A stretch of 64,000 nt of DNA from Bacteroidales bacterium (GTDB taxonomy: Bacteria > Bacteroidota > Bacteroidia > Bacteroidales > Muribaculaceae): positions 1 through 64,000 of the forward strand of contig JAAVFL010000048.1 in assembly GCA_014800795.1 (NCBI GenBank). Reading direction: 5' to 3'. Position numbers and translations under genes: made by a program. Below are positions 1-9,700 of this stretch, in pieces (positions within the stretch are counted from its first letter, which is position 1; each line of letters begins with the position of its first letter). Below the pieces are notes generated by a model. It had not been told where the DNA came from. It saw only the letters and a program-made list of their open reading frames with translations, and ran no database searches.

Positions 1-118
1 ACGCCGTATTTTACTCTCATCTTCAGTCATGTAGCTCGCTACATTCCTTCATCTTCGGGCAAAATCCGGCTGAAAGTCCGCTCACGGATAATATAAAATA
101 ATTTCCACGACTTACTTA
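1..118 (+). repeat. Partial copy 'a' of a palindromic/structured repeat family (5' part lies outside the window)
   Basis: CTCATCTTCAGTC-[ATGTAGCTCGCTACAT]-TCCTTCATCTTCGG...CACGGATAATATAAAATAATTTCCACGACTTACTTA matches the copies at 55484-55703 and 60227-60620. Confidence 0.85.
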
Positions 119-122
119 ACAG

Positions 123-1433
123 ATGACAGATAACTGTAGTGAAACTCCGCGGCTCGCAGCCGTGGTTGCCCGTGAGCTTACCCGTTCTGGAGTATATCCC
201 GGCTCACATGTACTTGTGGCTTTCAGCGGTGGAGCCGACTCCACCGCGCTTCTCATGGCAGTATGTGAGGCCGGTTACATAGCTAAGGCACTCCATTGCA
301 ATTTCCATCTGAGAGGTGATGAGAGCGACCGCGACGAGCGCTTCAGCCGTGAGGTGGCCGCACATTTGGGGGTAGAGATCGCCGTGCGCCATTTCGATGT
401 GGCGGCGAGAGTGGCCCGTACGGGAGACTCGGTGGAGATGGCTGCCCGCGAATTGCGTTACGAATGGTTCAAGGATGAGCATGCCGCCACAAATTTCCCG
501 CTGCTTACGGCTCATCACCGCGGCGACAATGTCGAGACTTTCTTTCTAAATCTTTTTCGGGGGAGCGGTCTACGCGGTCTGGCCGGCATACCTGCGCGGC
601 GGGGCTACATTATGCGCCCCTTGCTCGGAGTTTCCAAAGAGGAGATACTCGCATATCTTGCGGCCCGCCATATGGGTTACGTTACCGACTCTACAAATCT
701 CAAACCCGATTTCCGGCGCAATATGCTGAGGCTTGATGTGATTCCGCAGCTTGAGAAAGCTTTCCCGGGCGCTACAGATGCAGTTGAACGCTCGGCAGAG
801 AATCTGCGGCGCGATCTCGATCTCCTCGGCAACTTTGTCGACATTGAGCGTAGCAGGCGCATGAACTCCCGGGGAGCTCTTTCGATAGAGGGACTGGGGG
901 TGTCGCCGGTCGACGCCACACTGCTTTACCATATGCTCGGGGGAACGCTCGATTATGAGACTGTCGGGCGGATTCTTGCGCGTAGCGGTGTGTCGGGCAA
1001 GATATTCGAAGGGAGTGGAGGTGTCCGTTATCTGCTCGACCGCGGTAATCTGGTGAGAGTTGACGATAAGAATCAAACTTCCGTACCGCCACGTATATAT
1101 GCCGATATACTTTCGGTCCGCGAGTTTCATCCCTCCCGCAATCCATGGGAAATATGGCTCGACGGGGATGTGCTCATGCATCCTGTAGCCCGGTGGGAAC
1201 TGCGACCATGGCGTCGTGCCGACCGCATAGCTCCGTTCGGAATGCGTGGAACCCGTGCGGTAAGCTCGATAATCACGGAAGCGAAGGTGCCCTTGACCGA
1301 CAAGGGTAATATCTGGGTACTGACTTGCGGAGGAGTTGTTGTATGGGTGGTTGGATATCGTGCCTCCCGTCATTTTCCTGTAACACCGCGTAGCGTCAGA
1401 ATCGTGCGTCTCAGGGTCGAAAAACAGAGATAA
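123..1433 (+). CDS. tilS: tRNA(Ile)-lysidine synthase
   Basis: PP-loop motif VAFSGGADSTALL near the N-terminus, LTAHHRGDNVETFFLNLFRGSGLRGLAGI, and a TilS C-terminal region. Confidence 0.93.
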   Translation: MTDNCSETPRLAAVVARELTRSGVYPGSHVLVAFSGGADSTALLMAVCEAGYIAKALHCNFHLRGDESDRDERFSREVAAHLGVEIAVRHFDVAARVARTGDSVEMAARELRYEWFKDEHAATNFPLLTAHHRGDNVETFFLNLFRGSGLRGLAGIPARRGYIMRPLLGVSKEEILAYLAARHMGYVTDSTNLKPDFRRNMLRLDVIPQLEKAFPGATDAVERSAENLRRDLDLLGNFVDIERSRRMNSRGALSIEGLGVSPVDATLLYHMLGGTLDYETVGRILARSGVSGKIFEGSGGVRYLLDRGNLVRVDDKNQTSVPPRIYADILSVREFHPSRNPWEIWLDGDVLMHPVARWELRPWRRADRIAPFGMRGTRAVSSIITEAKVPLTDKGNIWVLTCGGVVVWVVGYRASRHFPVTPRSVRIVRLRVEKQR

Positions 1434-1704
1434 TTTTGTGAATTGGCTGCTTAAGAAATGTTATATAACATATTCTAAAAACACTCCTTTTGAGCCGCCT
1501 GTTCGGAAAGTGGCTAAGATGTGGTGATAATTGCTACTGTTTGTTTTTTTTAACAAATTATTTGATTGCGCTTCGGAAAAACTTTTGTTATTTTGTCTCG
1601 CTTTAGAGAGGCCGCCGGCCCTCGTTCACGGTTCTGACATGGAGTTGTCAGACGTATGATGGAATTTCAGAAACGGAACTGCACAATCCGTTTTTCAAGA
1701 TATT

Positions 1705-1772
1705 GAGAATTTGAATGATTGAATGATTGATTAATTGGAGTAATAATTGAATGAATGATAAGTGAATGATTG
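1705..1772. repeat. Low-complexity (GAATGATT)n-like tract
   Basis: Degenerate tandem GAATGATTGAATGATTGATTAATT...GAATGAATGATAAGTGAATGATTG. Confidence 0.7.
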
Positions 1773-1908
1773 TGGCAAGATGCCGAGACAATGTTATGGG
1801 GGATATTCCCACCGGCAGCGGCGGAGCATCGGTTACGAGGATTATTCAAATCGCCACAAAAGGATACTGATAAGTTTGTTTCATATACAAATGCCAATAA
1901 GGATTGAG

Positions 1909-1940
1909 CCGGGACCGATGTGAATCGGGCCCGGTTTTCT
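1909..1940 (+). terminator. Intrinsic terminator
   Basis: CCGGGACCGAT-GTGA-ATCGGGCCCGG followed by TTTTCTT. Confidence 0.8.
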
Positions 1941-2031
1941 TATCCCCCCGCATCCGCTCCTTCATCCTCATCCCTATTTTTGCTCCCGCTCTAAATTTCT
2001 TTTGAAGCGCGAGTGATTGGCGGGAAATGTT

Positions 2032-2039
2032 TAACTTTG
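2032..2039 (+). promoter_or_regulatory. Bacteroidetes-type -7 element TAACTTTG for the EamA transporter
   Basis: Match to TAnnTTTG; it overlaps the start of the computed ORF, so the true start is downstream. Confidence 0.55.
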
Positions 2040-2104
2040 TGCCGGTAAAAATGAAAATGAATAGGGATAGAATAGATAGGAGAGAAAACTCAGACTATAA
2101 ACTA

Positions 2105-3052
2105 ATGGCTGGAAAATCAGGTACAATTAAAGGGCATCTGGCGATGGTCGGAGCCAATGTAATGTGGGGACTTATGTCGCCGATAGCGAAGATGGTGATG
2201 GCGGGAGCTGTAGTTACCCCGTTGTTAATGACCAATTTCCGTATCTACGGAGCTGCATTGCTCTTCTGGATAGCCTCGCTTTTCGTGCCACGCGAGCATG
2301 TTCCGCCGCGCGATCTGCTGCTGCTGGCGGGAGCGGGGATGCTCGGTATTCTGCTCAATCAGGGTAGTTTCATATTCGGAGTGTCTTTCACCTCGCCCGG
2401 CGAGGCATCGGTTATTACCACTACAATGCCTCTGTGGGTGATGCTTCTGGCGGCACTTTTTCTTAAGGAACCGATCACTTTGAAAAAGGTTGGAGGTATA
2501 ATGCTCGGTGCTTCCGGGGCGCTTATACTCGTAGTGACCGGAGGAGCCCTCGAGGGAAACGCCGGTTCAAATCCGCGTCTGGGCGATATGCTCGTACTTG
2601 GCGCTCAGTTGAGCTACGCGCTCTATCTTACGTTGTATAAGAACTTTATCAAGAAGTATTCGCTTGTAACGTTGATGAAGTGGATGTTTACCGCAGCTGC
2701 CGTAGCGCTTACACCTTTCTCTTTGTCATCGTTAATGGCCGCCGACTGGCAGATGCTTTCCACCGGCGAGATAGCCGGAGCTGCATATGTGGTGGTGTTC
2801 GGAACGTTTCTGGCCTATATGTGCATAATGACCGGGCAGAAACTGCTGCGCCCTACCGTAGTCGGGATGTACAACTATGTTCAGCCGGTGGTGGCGATGT
2901 GCGTTGGCATCTGGCTCGGGCTAGATAACTTCACGTTAACAAAAGCGGTGGCCGTAGCGCTGATATTTTCGGGCGTATATCTGGTGACAAAAAGCCGCTC
3001 ACGCGCCCAGGAAGCGGATTCCGCCACAAATTCCCGTTCGCCGAGGGATTAA
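2105..3052 (+). CDS. DMT-superfamily EamA-type transporter
   Basis: Two EamA-like repeats, ~10 TM helices, GHLAMVGANVMWGLMSPIAK; start moved from 2027 to ATG 2105 because 2027-2039 lies in the promoter. Confidence 0.85.
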   Translation: MAGKSGTIKGHLAMVGANVMWGLMSPIAKMVMAGAVVTPLLMTNFRIYGAALLFWIASLFVPREHVPPRDLLLLAGAGMLGILLNQGSFIFGVSFTSPGEASVITTTMPLWVMLLAALFLKEPITLKKVGGIMLGASGALILVVTGGALEGNAGSNPRLGDMLVLGAQLSYALYLTLYKNFIKKYSLVTLMKWMFTAAAVALTPFSLSSLMAADWQMLSTGEIAGAAYVVVFGTFLAYMCIMTGQKLLRPTVVGMYNYVQPVVAMCVGIWLGLDNFTLTKAVAVALIFSGVYLVTKSRSRAQEADSATNSRSPRD

Positions 3053-3145
3053 GCAGAATGTTAATCCAAATGACGTTTTTGTGCCCGTGGTGTTAAAAAA
3101 TCAAGTATTTTTCTTTCATCCTGCGGTTTGTTTGAAAAATTTGCG

Positions 3146-3153
3146 TAACTTTG
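3146..3153 (+). promoter_or_regulatory. Bacteroidetes-type -7 element TAACTTTG
   Basis: Match to TAnnTTTG upstream of the 3317 gene. Confidence 0.5.
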
Positions 3154-3316
3154 TGGCGTGAGAGCTCCGCAAAGCAGATGCATATTTTATTCTGCCGATC
3201 AGATATTTTATTATATAAATAAGCAATATTGTACACCTCTGCATGGAGCGCTCCCATATTTTACTCCGAATAAATTATAATTATATACTCATTATTTATC
3301 TTTAACCCTAATTAAG

Positions 3317-6300
3317 ATGAGGAAAAAATATCTTTACTCTTTTATGGGATGTGCGGCGCTGCTTACGTTAGCGACCGCACCCGGACGTGCGGCTATCGCT
3401 CAGGCGTTCGACACAGTGGTTTCCGCCAGCGGACCTCAGAAAGCTGAGGGAGAAGACGATACTCAGAGACAGGTCGGTCTGTATTCACCCTCTTCAGTTT
3501 CTGCTATATTCGATGTGGAGACCGGATTTGTTAATCTTGCGTTTACATCACCAAATCTCGCGTATTGGAAAGACGGGTCCTGGCCTGATTTTACGGATGA
3601 GGACAAGATCAATTTTCCTATAGAAAAAATTGAAATTGCCCGTTGTGAAGGCTCATATTTCTACGACTCAGAAGCGGAGGTTATAGCAGAAATAACTGAT
3701 GTAGAATGGCTTACGGACTATACTTATACCGATAAGACTCAACTGGAGCATGGGAAGACTTATAGCTACCAGATAGTAGGTTACTGCAACGGTTGCAAAG
3801 GTTCTGCTGCAACTGTAAAAGTTGATGTTGGTTTCAAGATTGACCCGGCTGCAGATTTCAGCGTGGTAGCCGGCGAGAATGGTGCGATGCAAGTTACAGT
3901 TTCTTTCACAACACCCACAACCACCAACGATGGCAAGCATGTTATTCCTGAGGGTGAGACTATCACGAAGATTGAGATTACCCGTAAGGAAGACAGCTGG
4001 TATAGTGATGAGGAAGTTATCAAAACCTTCGAAGATGTAGCTCCTGGAACAAAGTTGTCATATGTCGATGAGTCCGAGGATCTTAAACCCGGTACTAAAT
4101 ATGAGTATCGTGTTCTGTTCTACTTCGATGGAATCCAGACAAAAGACTATACGAACCTCGAAAGCGTGTTCGTAGGTCCTGACCAGCCGAAAGCTCCATC
4201 TAATGTTGCCGCAATCCTTCAGGAAGACGGGAGTGTGAAGGTGACTTGGGAGGCTCCTACCGAAGGAGTAAACGGCGGATGGCTTGATCTGTCAGCAGTC
4301 AGATTCAAGATTGAGCGCGGCCTGGGAACTTCAGAGTATTACGCTAAGTGGATTGAGCTCGAGAATGGATATGAGGGAACCGAACTGGTAGATTCAGATC
4401 TTCCTGAAGAAGGAATGTATATGTACCGCATCAGTTCGCAGGTTGGTGAGAACACATACAGAGGCGCAGTGACGGAAGGTGTCATAGCCGGTCCTCCCGC
4501 CGCATATCCTTTCACCGAAAGCTGGCCAGACCGTGTGGCAGAGCATACTTCATGGACCAAAGGCGCAGGCGACTGGACAGAAGGATCCTCTCCATCCATA
4601 TATTATTATGATGAAGATAATAATTATTTAAGTCTTGATATCACTCCTGCCGATAATGACGGAGGTTTGATGTACACATATCCGAGCAGCTGGAGTGATG
4701 AAGCCGGCGATATCTTTACTCTTACATCGGGTCGTATCGCAATGGCTGATGCTATAAACCCCGTAGTCAAGTTCTCCTTCTTTGATTTTTCAAAGGATGT
4801 TGACGATAATGAGATTAAGGTATATGCAGCTGCCGACGGTGGTGAGTTCAAGCAGCTCGAGGATGTCGACTTCTCCGGGTTCCCCCACGATAACCAGTGG
4901 GTAAGCGTAATGGGCAGTCTCGCCGAATATGTCGAGGCTTGCGAATATATCCAGATCCGCTTCGAAGTAACTCTCGGCGAGAAGAAATGCAAGACCTGTA
5001 TCGATGCCGTTGAAGTTCGCGATGCTAAATTTGCCGATCTTACGGTGGAAAGTGTTTCCGCTCCTGAGAAATTCTATCCAGGTGCGTCCATGAATGTGAG
5101 TGTCAAGCTTTCCAATAGCGGCGACTTTGCTTCTGAGCCTTTCGCAGCCATGCTTTATATTGGTGGAGAGGAACTCGGTTATGCGGAATGTGAGGGTGTA
5201 GCTTCGCTCGGTACTACAGTGATGAGTATTCCTGTAACAATTCCTGAAACCGTGAATGGTGGTGAAACTGAAATCTCAGTTGAGATCGTAGGTGTATGGG
5301 AACCCAATATGGACGACAATTCGGGTAGTAAGGCTGTTGAGGTAGTGACTCTTCCCGCTCCTTCAGGGCTCGGCTTCGATGCTGATGATAAGCTCCTGAC
5401 ATGGACAGCTGTAGATGAGCTTCCTTTCTATGACGGATCGAATGAAGTAGCAGACGATTTCTCGGCTTATGACGACTGCGCTACCGGCGAATTCGGCGGA
5501 TGGACTGTAGTTGATGGCGACGGTTATACTACATTATGTTTACCAGGCTATGAGAATTATACCAATGAGCGTGGTTCTACCGGTGGTTTTGTGTTCCAGC
5601 CTTCAATCCATGATGTAATTAATGGAACTAAGGGAATCTGGGATACACCTGAGCAAGGCGGCAAATGCTTCGTATTCCCAGCTGCAACCTCTTATGCAGA
5701 TGACTGGTTGATTTCGCCTGAGCTTACCGGAGCTGCTCAGACCGTAACATTCAAGTTGGCTGCTTACTCATCATTTAGCTCGATAGTTGAAACATATGAG
5801 TTCTGTGTTTCATATACTGACGCTCAGACAGAATCTTTCGAAGTCCTTAAAAAGGAGGAAATCAGACGTGAAAATCAGCTGAATGAAGATGGTATATATC
5901 CAATTGAATGGGAAGAACGTTCGTTTGATCTCCCTGAAGGTGTCAAGTATTTCGCAATACATTATACCAAATATTATGGCGATATGCTTGCCGTTACCGA
6001 TTTCCACTTCACTACCGGTTCGGGCATGACTTCCGATCCTACCGAATTCGTGGGTTACAATGTATATCTCGACGGTAGCAAGGTTAACGAAGAGCCTCTG
6101 ACCGATACCAAGTATGAGGTGCCGGCTGAAACTTCAGGCGATTATGTTGTCAAGGCCGCTTACAACAACGCCGAATCCGCTCCCACCGAAGCTGTGTCAG
6201 TCAACACAACCGGTGTTGAAGCTGCAGGCGCACTTGCAGGCAAGTTGCTCAACGTTGAAGGAACAACTCTTGTGATCTCAGGAACAGGTGCATACACCGT

Positions 6301-6418
6301 AGCCGACATCGCAGGTCGCACCGTAGCCGCCGGCAATGGCGCAGCCCGTGTCGAGGTAGCGGCAGGAACCTATGTAGTGGCAGTTGACGGCGAAGTGTTC
6401 AAGGTTGCTGTAAAGTAA
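3317..6418 (+). CDS. Large secreted surface protein with Fn3-like and choice-of-anchor-J-like domains and a C-terminal sorting-type domain
   Basis: Signal peptide; repeated VTWEAPTEGVNGGWLD-type modules; C-term VISGTGAYTVADIAGRTVAAG...GTYVVAVDGEVFKVAVK. Confidence 0.75.
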   Translation: MRKKYLYSFMGCAALLTLATAPGRAAIAQAFDTVVSASGPQKAEGEDDTQRQVGLYSPSSVSAIFDVETGFVNLAFTSPNLAYWKDGSWPDFTDEDKINFPIEKIEIARCEGSYFYDSEAEVIAEITDVEWLTDYTYTDKTQLEHGKTYSYQIVGYCNGCKGSAATVKVDVGFKIDPAADFSVVAGENGAMQVTVSFTTPTTTNDGKHVIPEGETITKIEITRKEDSWYSDEEVIKTFEDVAPGTKLSYVDESEDLKPGTKYEYRVLFYFDGIQTKDYTNLESVFVGPDQPKAPSNVAAILQEDGSVKVTWEAPTEGVNGGWLDLSAVRFKIERGLGTSEYYAKWIELENGYEGTELVDSDLPEEGMYMYRISSQVGENTYRGAVTEGVIAGPPAAYPFTESWPDRVAEHTSWTKGAGDWTEGSSPSIYYYDEDNNYLSLDITPADNDGGLMYTYPSSWSDEAGDIFTLTSGRIAMADAINPVVKFSFFDFSKDVDDNEIKVYAAADGGEFKQLEDVDFSGFPHDNQWVSVMGSLAEYVEACEYIQIRFEVTLGEKKCKTCIDAVEVRDAKFADLTVESVSAPEKFYPGASMNVSVKLSNSGDFASEPFAAMLYIGGEELGYAECEGVASLGTTVMSIPVTIPETVNGGETEISVEIVGVWEPNMDDNSGSKAVEVVTLPAPSGLGFDADDKLLTWTAVDELPFYDGSNEVADDFSAYDDCATGEFGGWTVVDGDGYTTLCLPGYENYTNERGSTGGFVFQPSIHDVINGTKGIWDTPEQGGKCFVFPAATSYADDWLISPELTGAAQTVTFKLAAYSSFSSIVETYEFCVSYTDAQTESFEVLKKEEIRRENQLNEDGIYPIEWEERSFDLPEGVKYFAIHYTKYYGDMLAVTDFHFTTGSGMTSDPTEFVGYNVYLDGSKVNEEPLTDTKYEVPAETSGDYVVKAAYNNAESAPTEAVSVNTTGVEAAGALAGKLLNVEGTTLVISGTGAYTVADIAGRTVAAGNGAARVEVAAGTYVVAVDGEVFKVAVK

Positions 6419-6454
6419 CAGTCAGTTCGCATAACTCCTCTAATATTTAAGGAA

Positions 6455-6494
6455 AATGCCTCCCCTGTGCTAATACACTATATGGGGAGGCATT
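6455..6494 (+). terminator. Intrinsic terminator after the 3317 gene
   Basis: AATGCCTCCCC...GGGGAGGCATT stem. Confidence 0.75.
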
Positions 6495-6713
6495 ATTCAT
6501 TTTCAGAATAAATCAGGAGTCAATACAAAATTACAGTGCAAGCAGGCAACTTCATTAAATCAGTCGCTATCGCGGCATCGTCAGGCATCGGCCGAATACA
6601 GCCCGCAGCTGCCAATCCGATGGGGCGCTTGCAGTGGGGGCCGTATTCGCCCGTCACCTGAAGGTGCAGCGATGTTAAATATGCAATGTAATTTCGGATT
6701 GAGCCTTAATCAG

Positions 6714-9700
6714 ATGAATATGAAAAATATAACCAAATCAGTTATCGTATCCGCTGCAATGACGGCGGCGATGCTCCCGGTTGCGGGGGTGGCGCAGATC
6801 CGTGTGCCTGTGATTCATGCAAATGTTCTCGGGCCAGCCGATTGGGTTGATTATACCTCGGGTATGTACACCTTTGAGGCTAAGGCACCCGTTACATTGA
6901 ATCTTGAGAAAGAGAGCCGTTTCATAAGTGTCACGGGAGGTGGCGACTATCTCGACGGGCGCTATTATTACATAAGCGACAACGACGGCCTCGGAGGTCA
7001 GTATGACTTCCGTTTCTATGTGTATGATGCCGATACATGGATTCCAAAAAACAATTTCCGTATGCCCGGCAACTGGTCGGCTCCCGATATGGCTACCGAT
7101 CCGGTGACGGGACGTTTCTACGGAACCTTCACCACCAACCGTTCCGTTTACCGCTTCGGATGGATTAATCCGGCCGACGGCGAGTTCCACGACATGGGGA
7201 GCGGCGCGGGGGGATACCCGGTTATGGGTGTGAACCGCTACGGTGCGGTCTATGCCATCGACCGCGAGGGAAACCTGCTGTCGGTCAATACGGCCGACGG
7301 ATCCGCAACCACGCTCTACTCCACAGGGCTTGTGCCCGCAGATCTTCAGACCGGATGCTTCGATCCTGACGGCGATCTGCTTTACTGGTGTTACCGCGAC
7401 GCGGAAGATCACACAGCCCTTTACTCACTCGATGTCAACGCCGGGAGTGCCGACGGTCTCAGGCTCATCGGTGCCTTCCCGCAGAACGAGCTCATGTTCG
7501 GCGCTTACATCCGCCCCGACCTGTCGGGCGCCGATGATGCTCCCGCCGCTCCCGAAGGTGTCAAGGCAAAAGCTTCGGGCGACAAGACCGTAGTAAGCTT
7601 CACCCTTCCCTCGGCAACCGGCACGGGTGCGAGCCTCGATGGAAAATCGGTGGGCTATGTGGTGGTGGCCGACGGTGTGATGCCTGCCAAAGCCATTCCG
7701 GAAGGAGCCGCAGGCTCGGATGTGGAGATGGAATTCGCTTTCGCCGACGGCGAGCATACAGTGGCGGTCACTCCCGTATGCGACGGCGCTGCGGGCGCTC
7801 CGGCCTGGATTTCGTTTTTTGTAGGTCCGGATACCCCTCTTCCTGTAACGGAACTTACTGCTTCACGTAGCGGCGATGCGTTTGTGGCGTCGTGGGATGC
7901 TCCGGCGGGTGGTGTGAGTGGCGGCCGTATCAATTCCGACGCCATGGAATATGAAGTGAAGTTTTTCCACGGTAATGTATCGGAAACCTTTACGGTAACA
8001 ACCACTTCTTTCAGGAAGGAACTGTCGTCCCCTTTCCCGGTAAACTGCCATATCGAAGTGACGGCAGTGGACGGAGAATTGCGTAGCGCCCCCGCATCAT
8101 CGCCTCAGGTGATGATGGGCGACGGCTATCCTCTGCCTTACAGCGCCGATTTCGCCGCCGGATCCTCTACTGCTGAATTTATGGTGGTGGATGCCAACGG
8201 CGACGGTGTCACATGGTACTATGAATCGGTGGGCGACGATATGCGCACCAACTATAAGTACGACGACGGGAATATGGACGATTGGCTGTTTACGCCTATC
8301 CTTGCCCTTGATACGGATTATTTCTATCATCTGCGCTACGATGCCCACACGGCCGGACTTGCCTATGAGGAGCGTATGGAGGTGAAAGCCGGCCAAGGAT
8401 GCGCTCCCACAGATATGACGGTGACCGTAAGTCCGGCGACCATATACACCGGTTCATCCTTCACTACTCACGACAGCTACTTCACCATCCCATCCGCCGG
8501 CAACTGGAATATCGGATTCCATTCCATCACCGAGGGTCAGAATTTCTATATCTCGATAGACAATATCGTAATAGAGCGTGGAGGTCTTATGTCGGCTCCG
8601 GCAGCTGTGACCGATGCGGTTATAGTGCCTGCCGCGGGCGGTGTGCTGGAGTGTAGTGTATCGTTCACGGCCCCCTCTCTCACTATGGCCGGCGAGCCTC
8701 TTGACGAGAACCTGTTCATACAGCTCAGGAAAGGGGGCATCGTTGTAGCCGACAAGCGTGATGTAGTTCCGGGTTCGGCGGTGACTTTCAGTAATGTAGC
8801 GTCCGCGCAGGGAACCAATGTTTATGAGATTATCTGTCATAATGGCGATGGAGCCGGGATGCCCGTTACAGCAGAGGCTTACACGGGGGTTGATGTGCCT
8901 CTGCCGCCATCTGATGTCAAGGTCCGCATCGATTCCAACGGTTATCCTACTGTTACGTGGGAAGCTCCGGTGGGGGGTGTGAACGGCGGGGTTGTAAATC
9001 AGTCCGGACTGCGCTACAGCGTGCGCCGCTCTTTCGACATGCAGTATATCCTCAATTCGGGAACGGCGACTATCGCCACCGACAACCTCGGACTTTACGG
9101 CGTGGAGCAGGCGCTGATGTACTATCAGGTATTCGCAATCAACGATGCAGGAACAAGCGAGCCCGCCGAGAGCGCGCATTTCACCACGGGCACACCATAT
9201 GGGCTGCCATATTCAGACAGTTTCAAGGATATGCTTGAAATGCATGGGCCATGGTTGGGGCTTCTGCTTGACAATCCCGAGGGATGCTGGTATATCGACG
9301 AGGAGGGGACGCGCCCGGCGTGTGACCCTGTCGATGGTGACGGAGGAGTGGTAACTTTCGCTCCTTCCGATGCCGGCCAATCATCGTCGTTAGCCACCCC
9401 GCTTGTCTGCATTGATAAATCCGGATATCCCACACTTGAGTTCTATCTGTTCTGTACGGCCGACAACGACAGCCGTCTGGAAATCGGTGTCCGCACCGCC
9501 GAAACCGAGCTTGAGGCTATCCGGTCTATCCGTCCGGGCGATTCATCCTATACTCCCGGATGGAATGTGATCCGTATTCCTCTGGCCGATTATATGGGCG
9601 AAGAGTATGTTCAGGTCTATTTCACCGGATATGCCGGTGAGGAATATTCCAACCGAATACATCTCGACCGCATCGGTATATACGATATTCCCCGCTACGA

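Larger units (their letters stand above)
1588..1940 (+). ncRNA. Candidate intergenic structured RNA (promoter-like -7 at 1588-1595, intrinsic terminator at its end)
   Basis: TTG-N19-TTATTTTG (one mismatch to TAnnTTTG), several local hairpins (TCTGACA-TGGAGT-TGTCAGA; AAACGGA...TCCGTTT), no plausible ORF, strong terminator hairpin. Confidence 0.4.

Noticed and set aside
570-1373. 267-aa minus-strand ORF opposite tilS
   Set aside because: Antisense shadow ORF.
2027-2104. N-terminal extension MFNFVPVKMKMNRDR... of the EamA transporter ORF
   Set aside because: Overlaps the TAACTTTG promoter element (2032-2039), so it cannot be transcribed from that promoter; start 2105 preferred.
8454-9179. 241-aa minus-strand ORF (and other antisense ORFs in 6738-10340)
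   Set aside because: Antisense shadow of the large Fn3 protein; high-GC codon bias creates open antisense frames.
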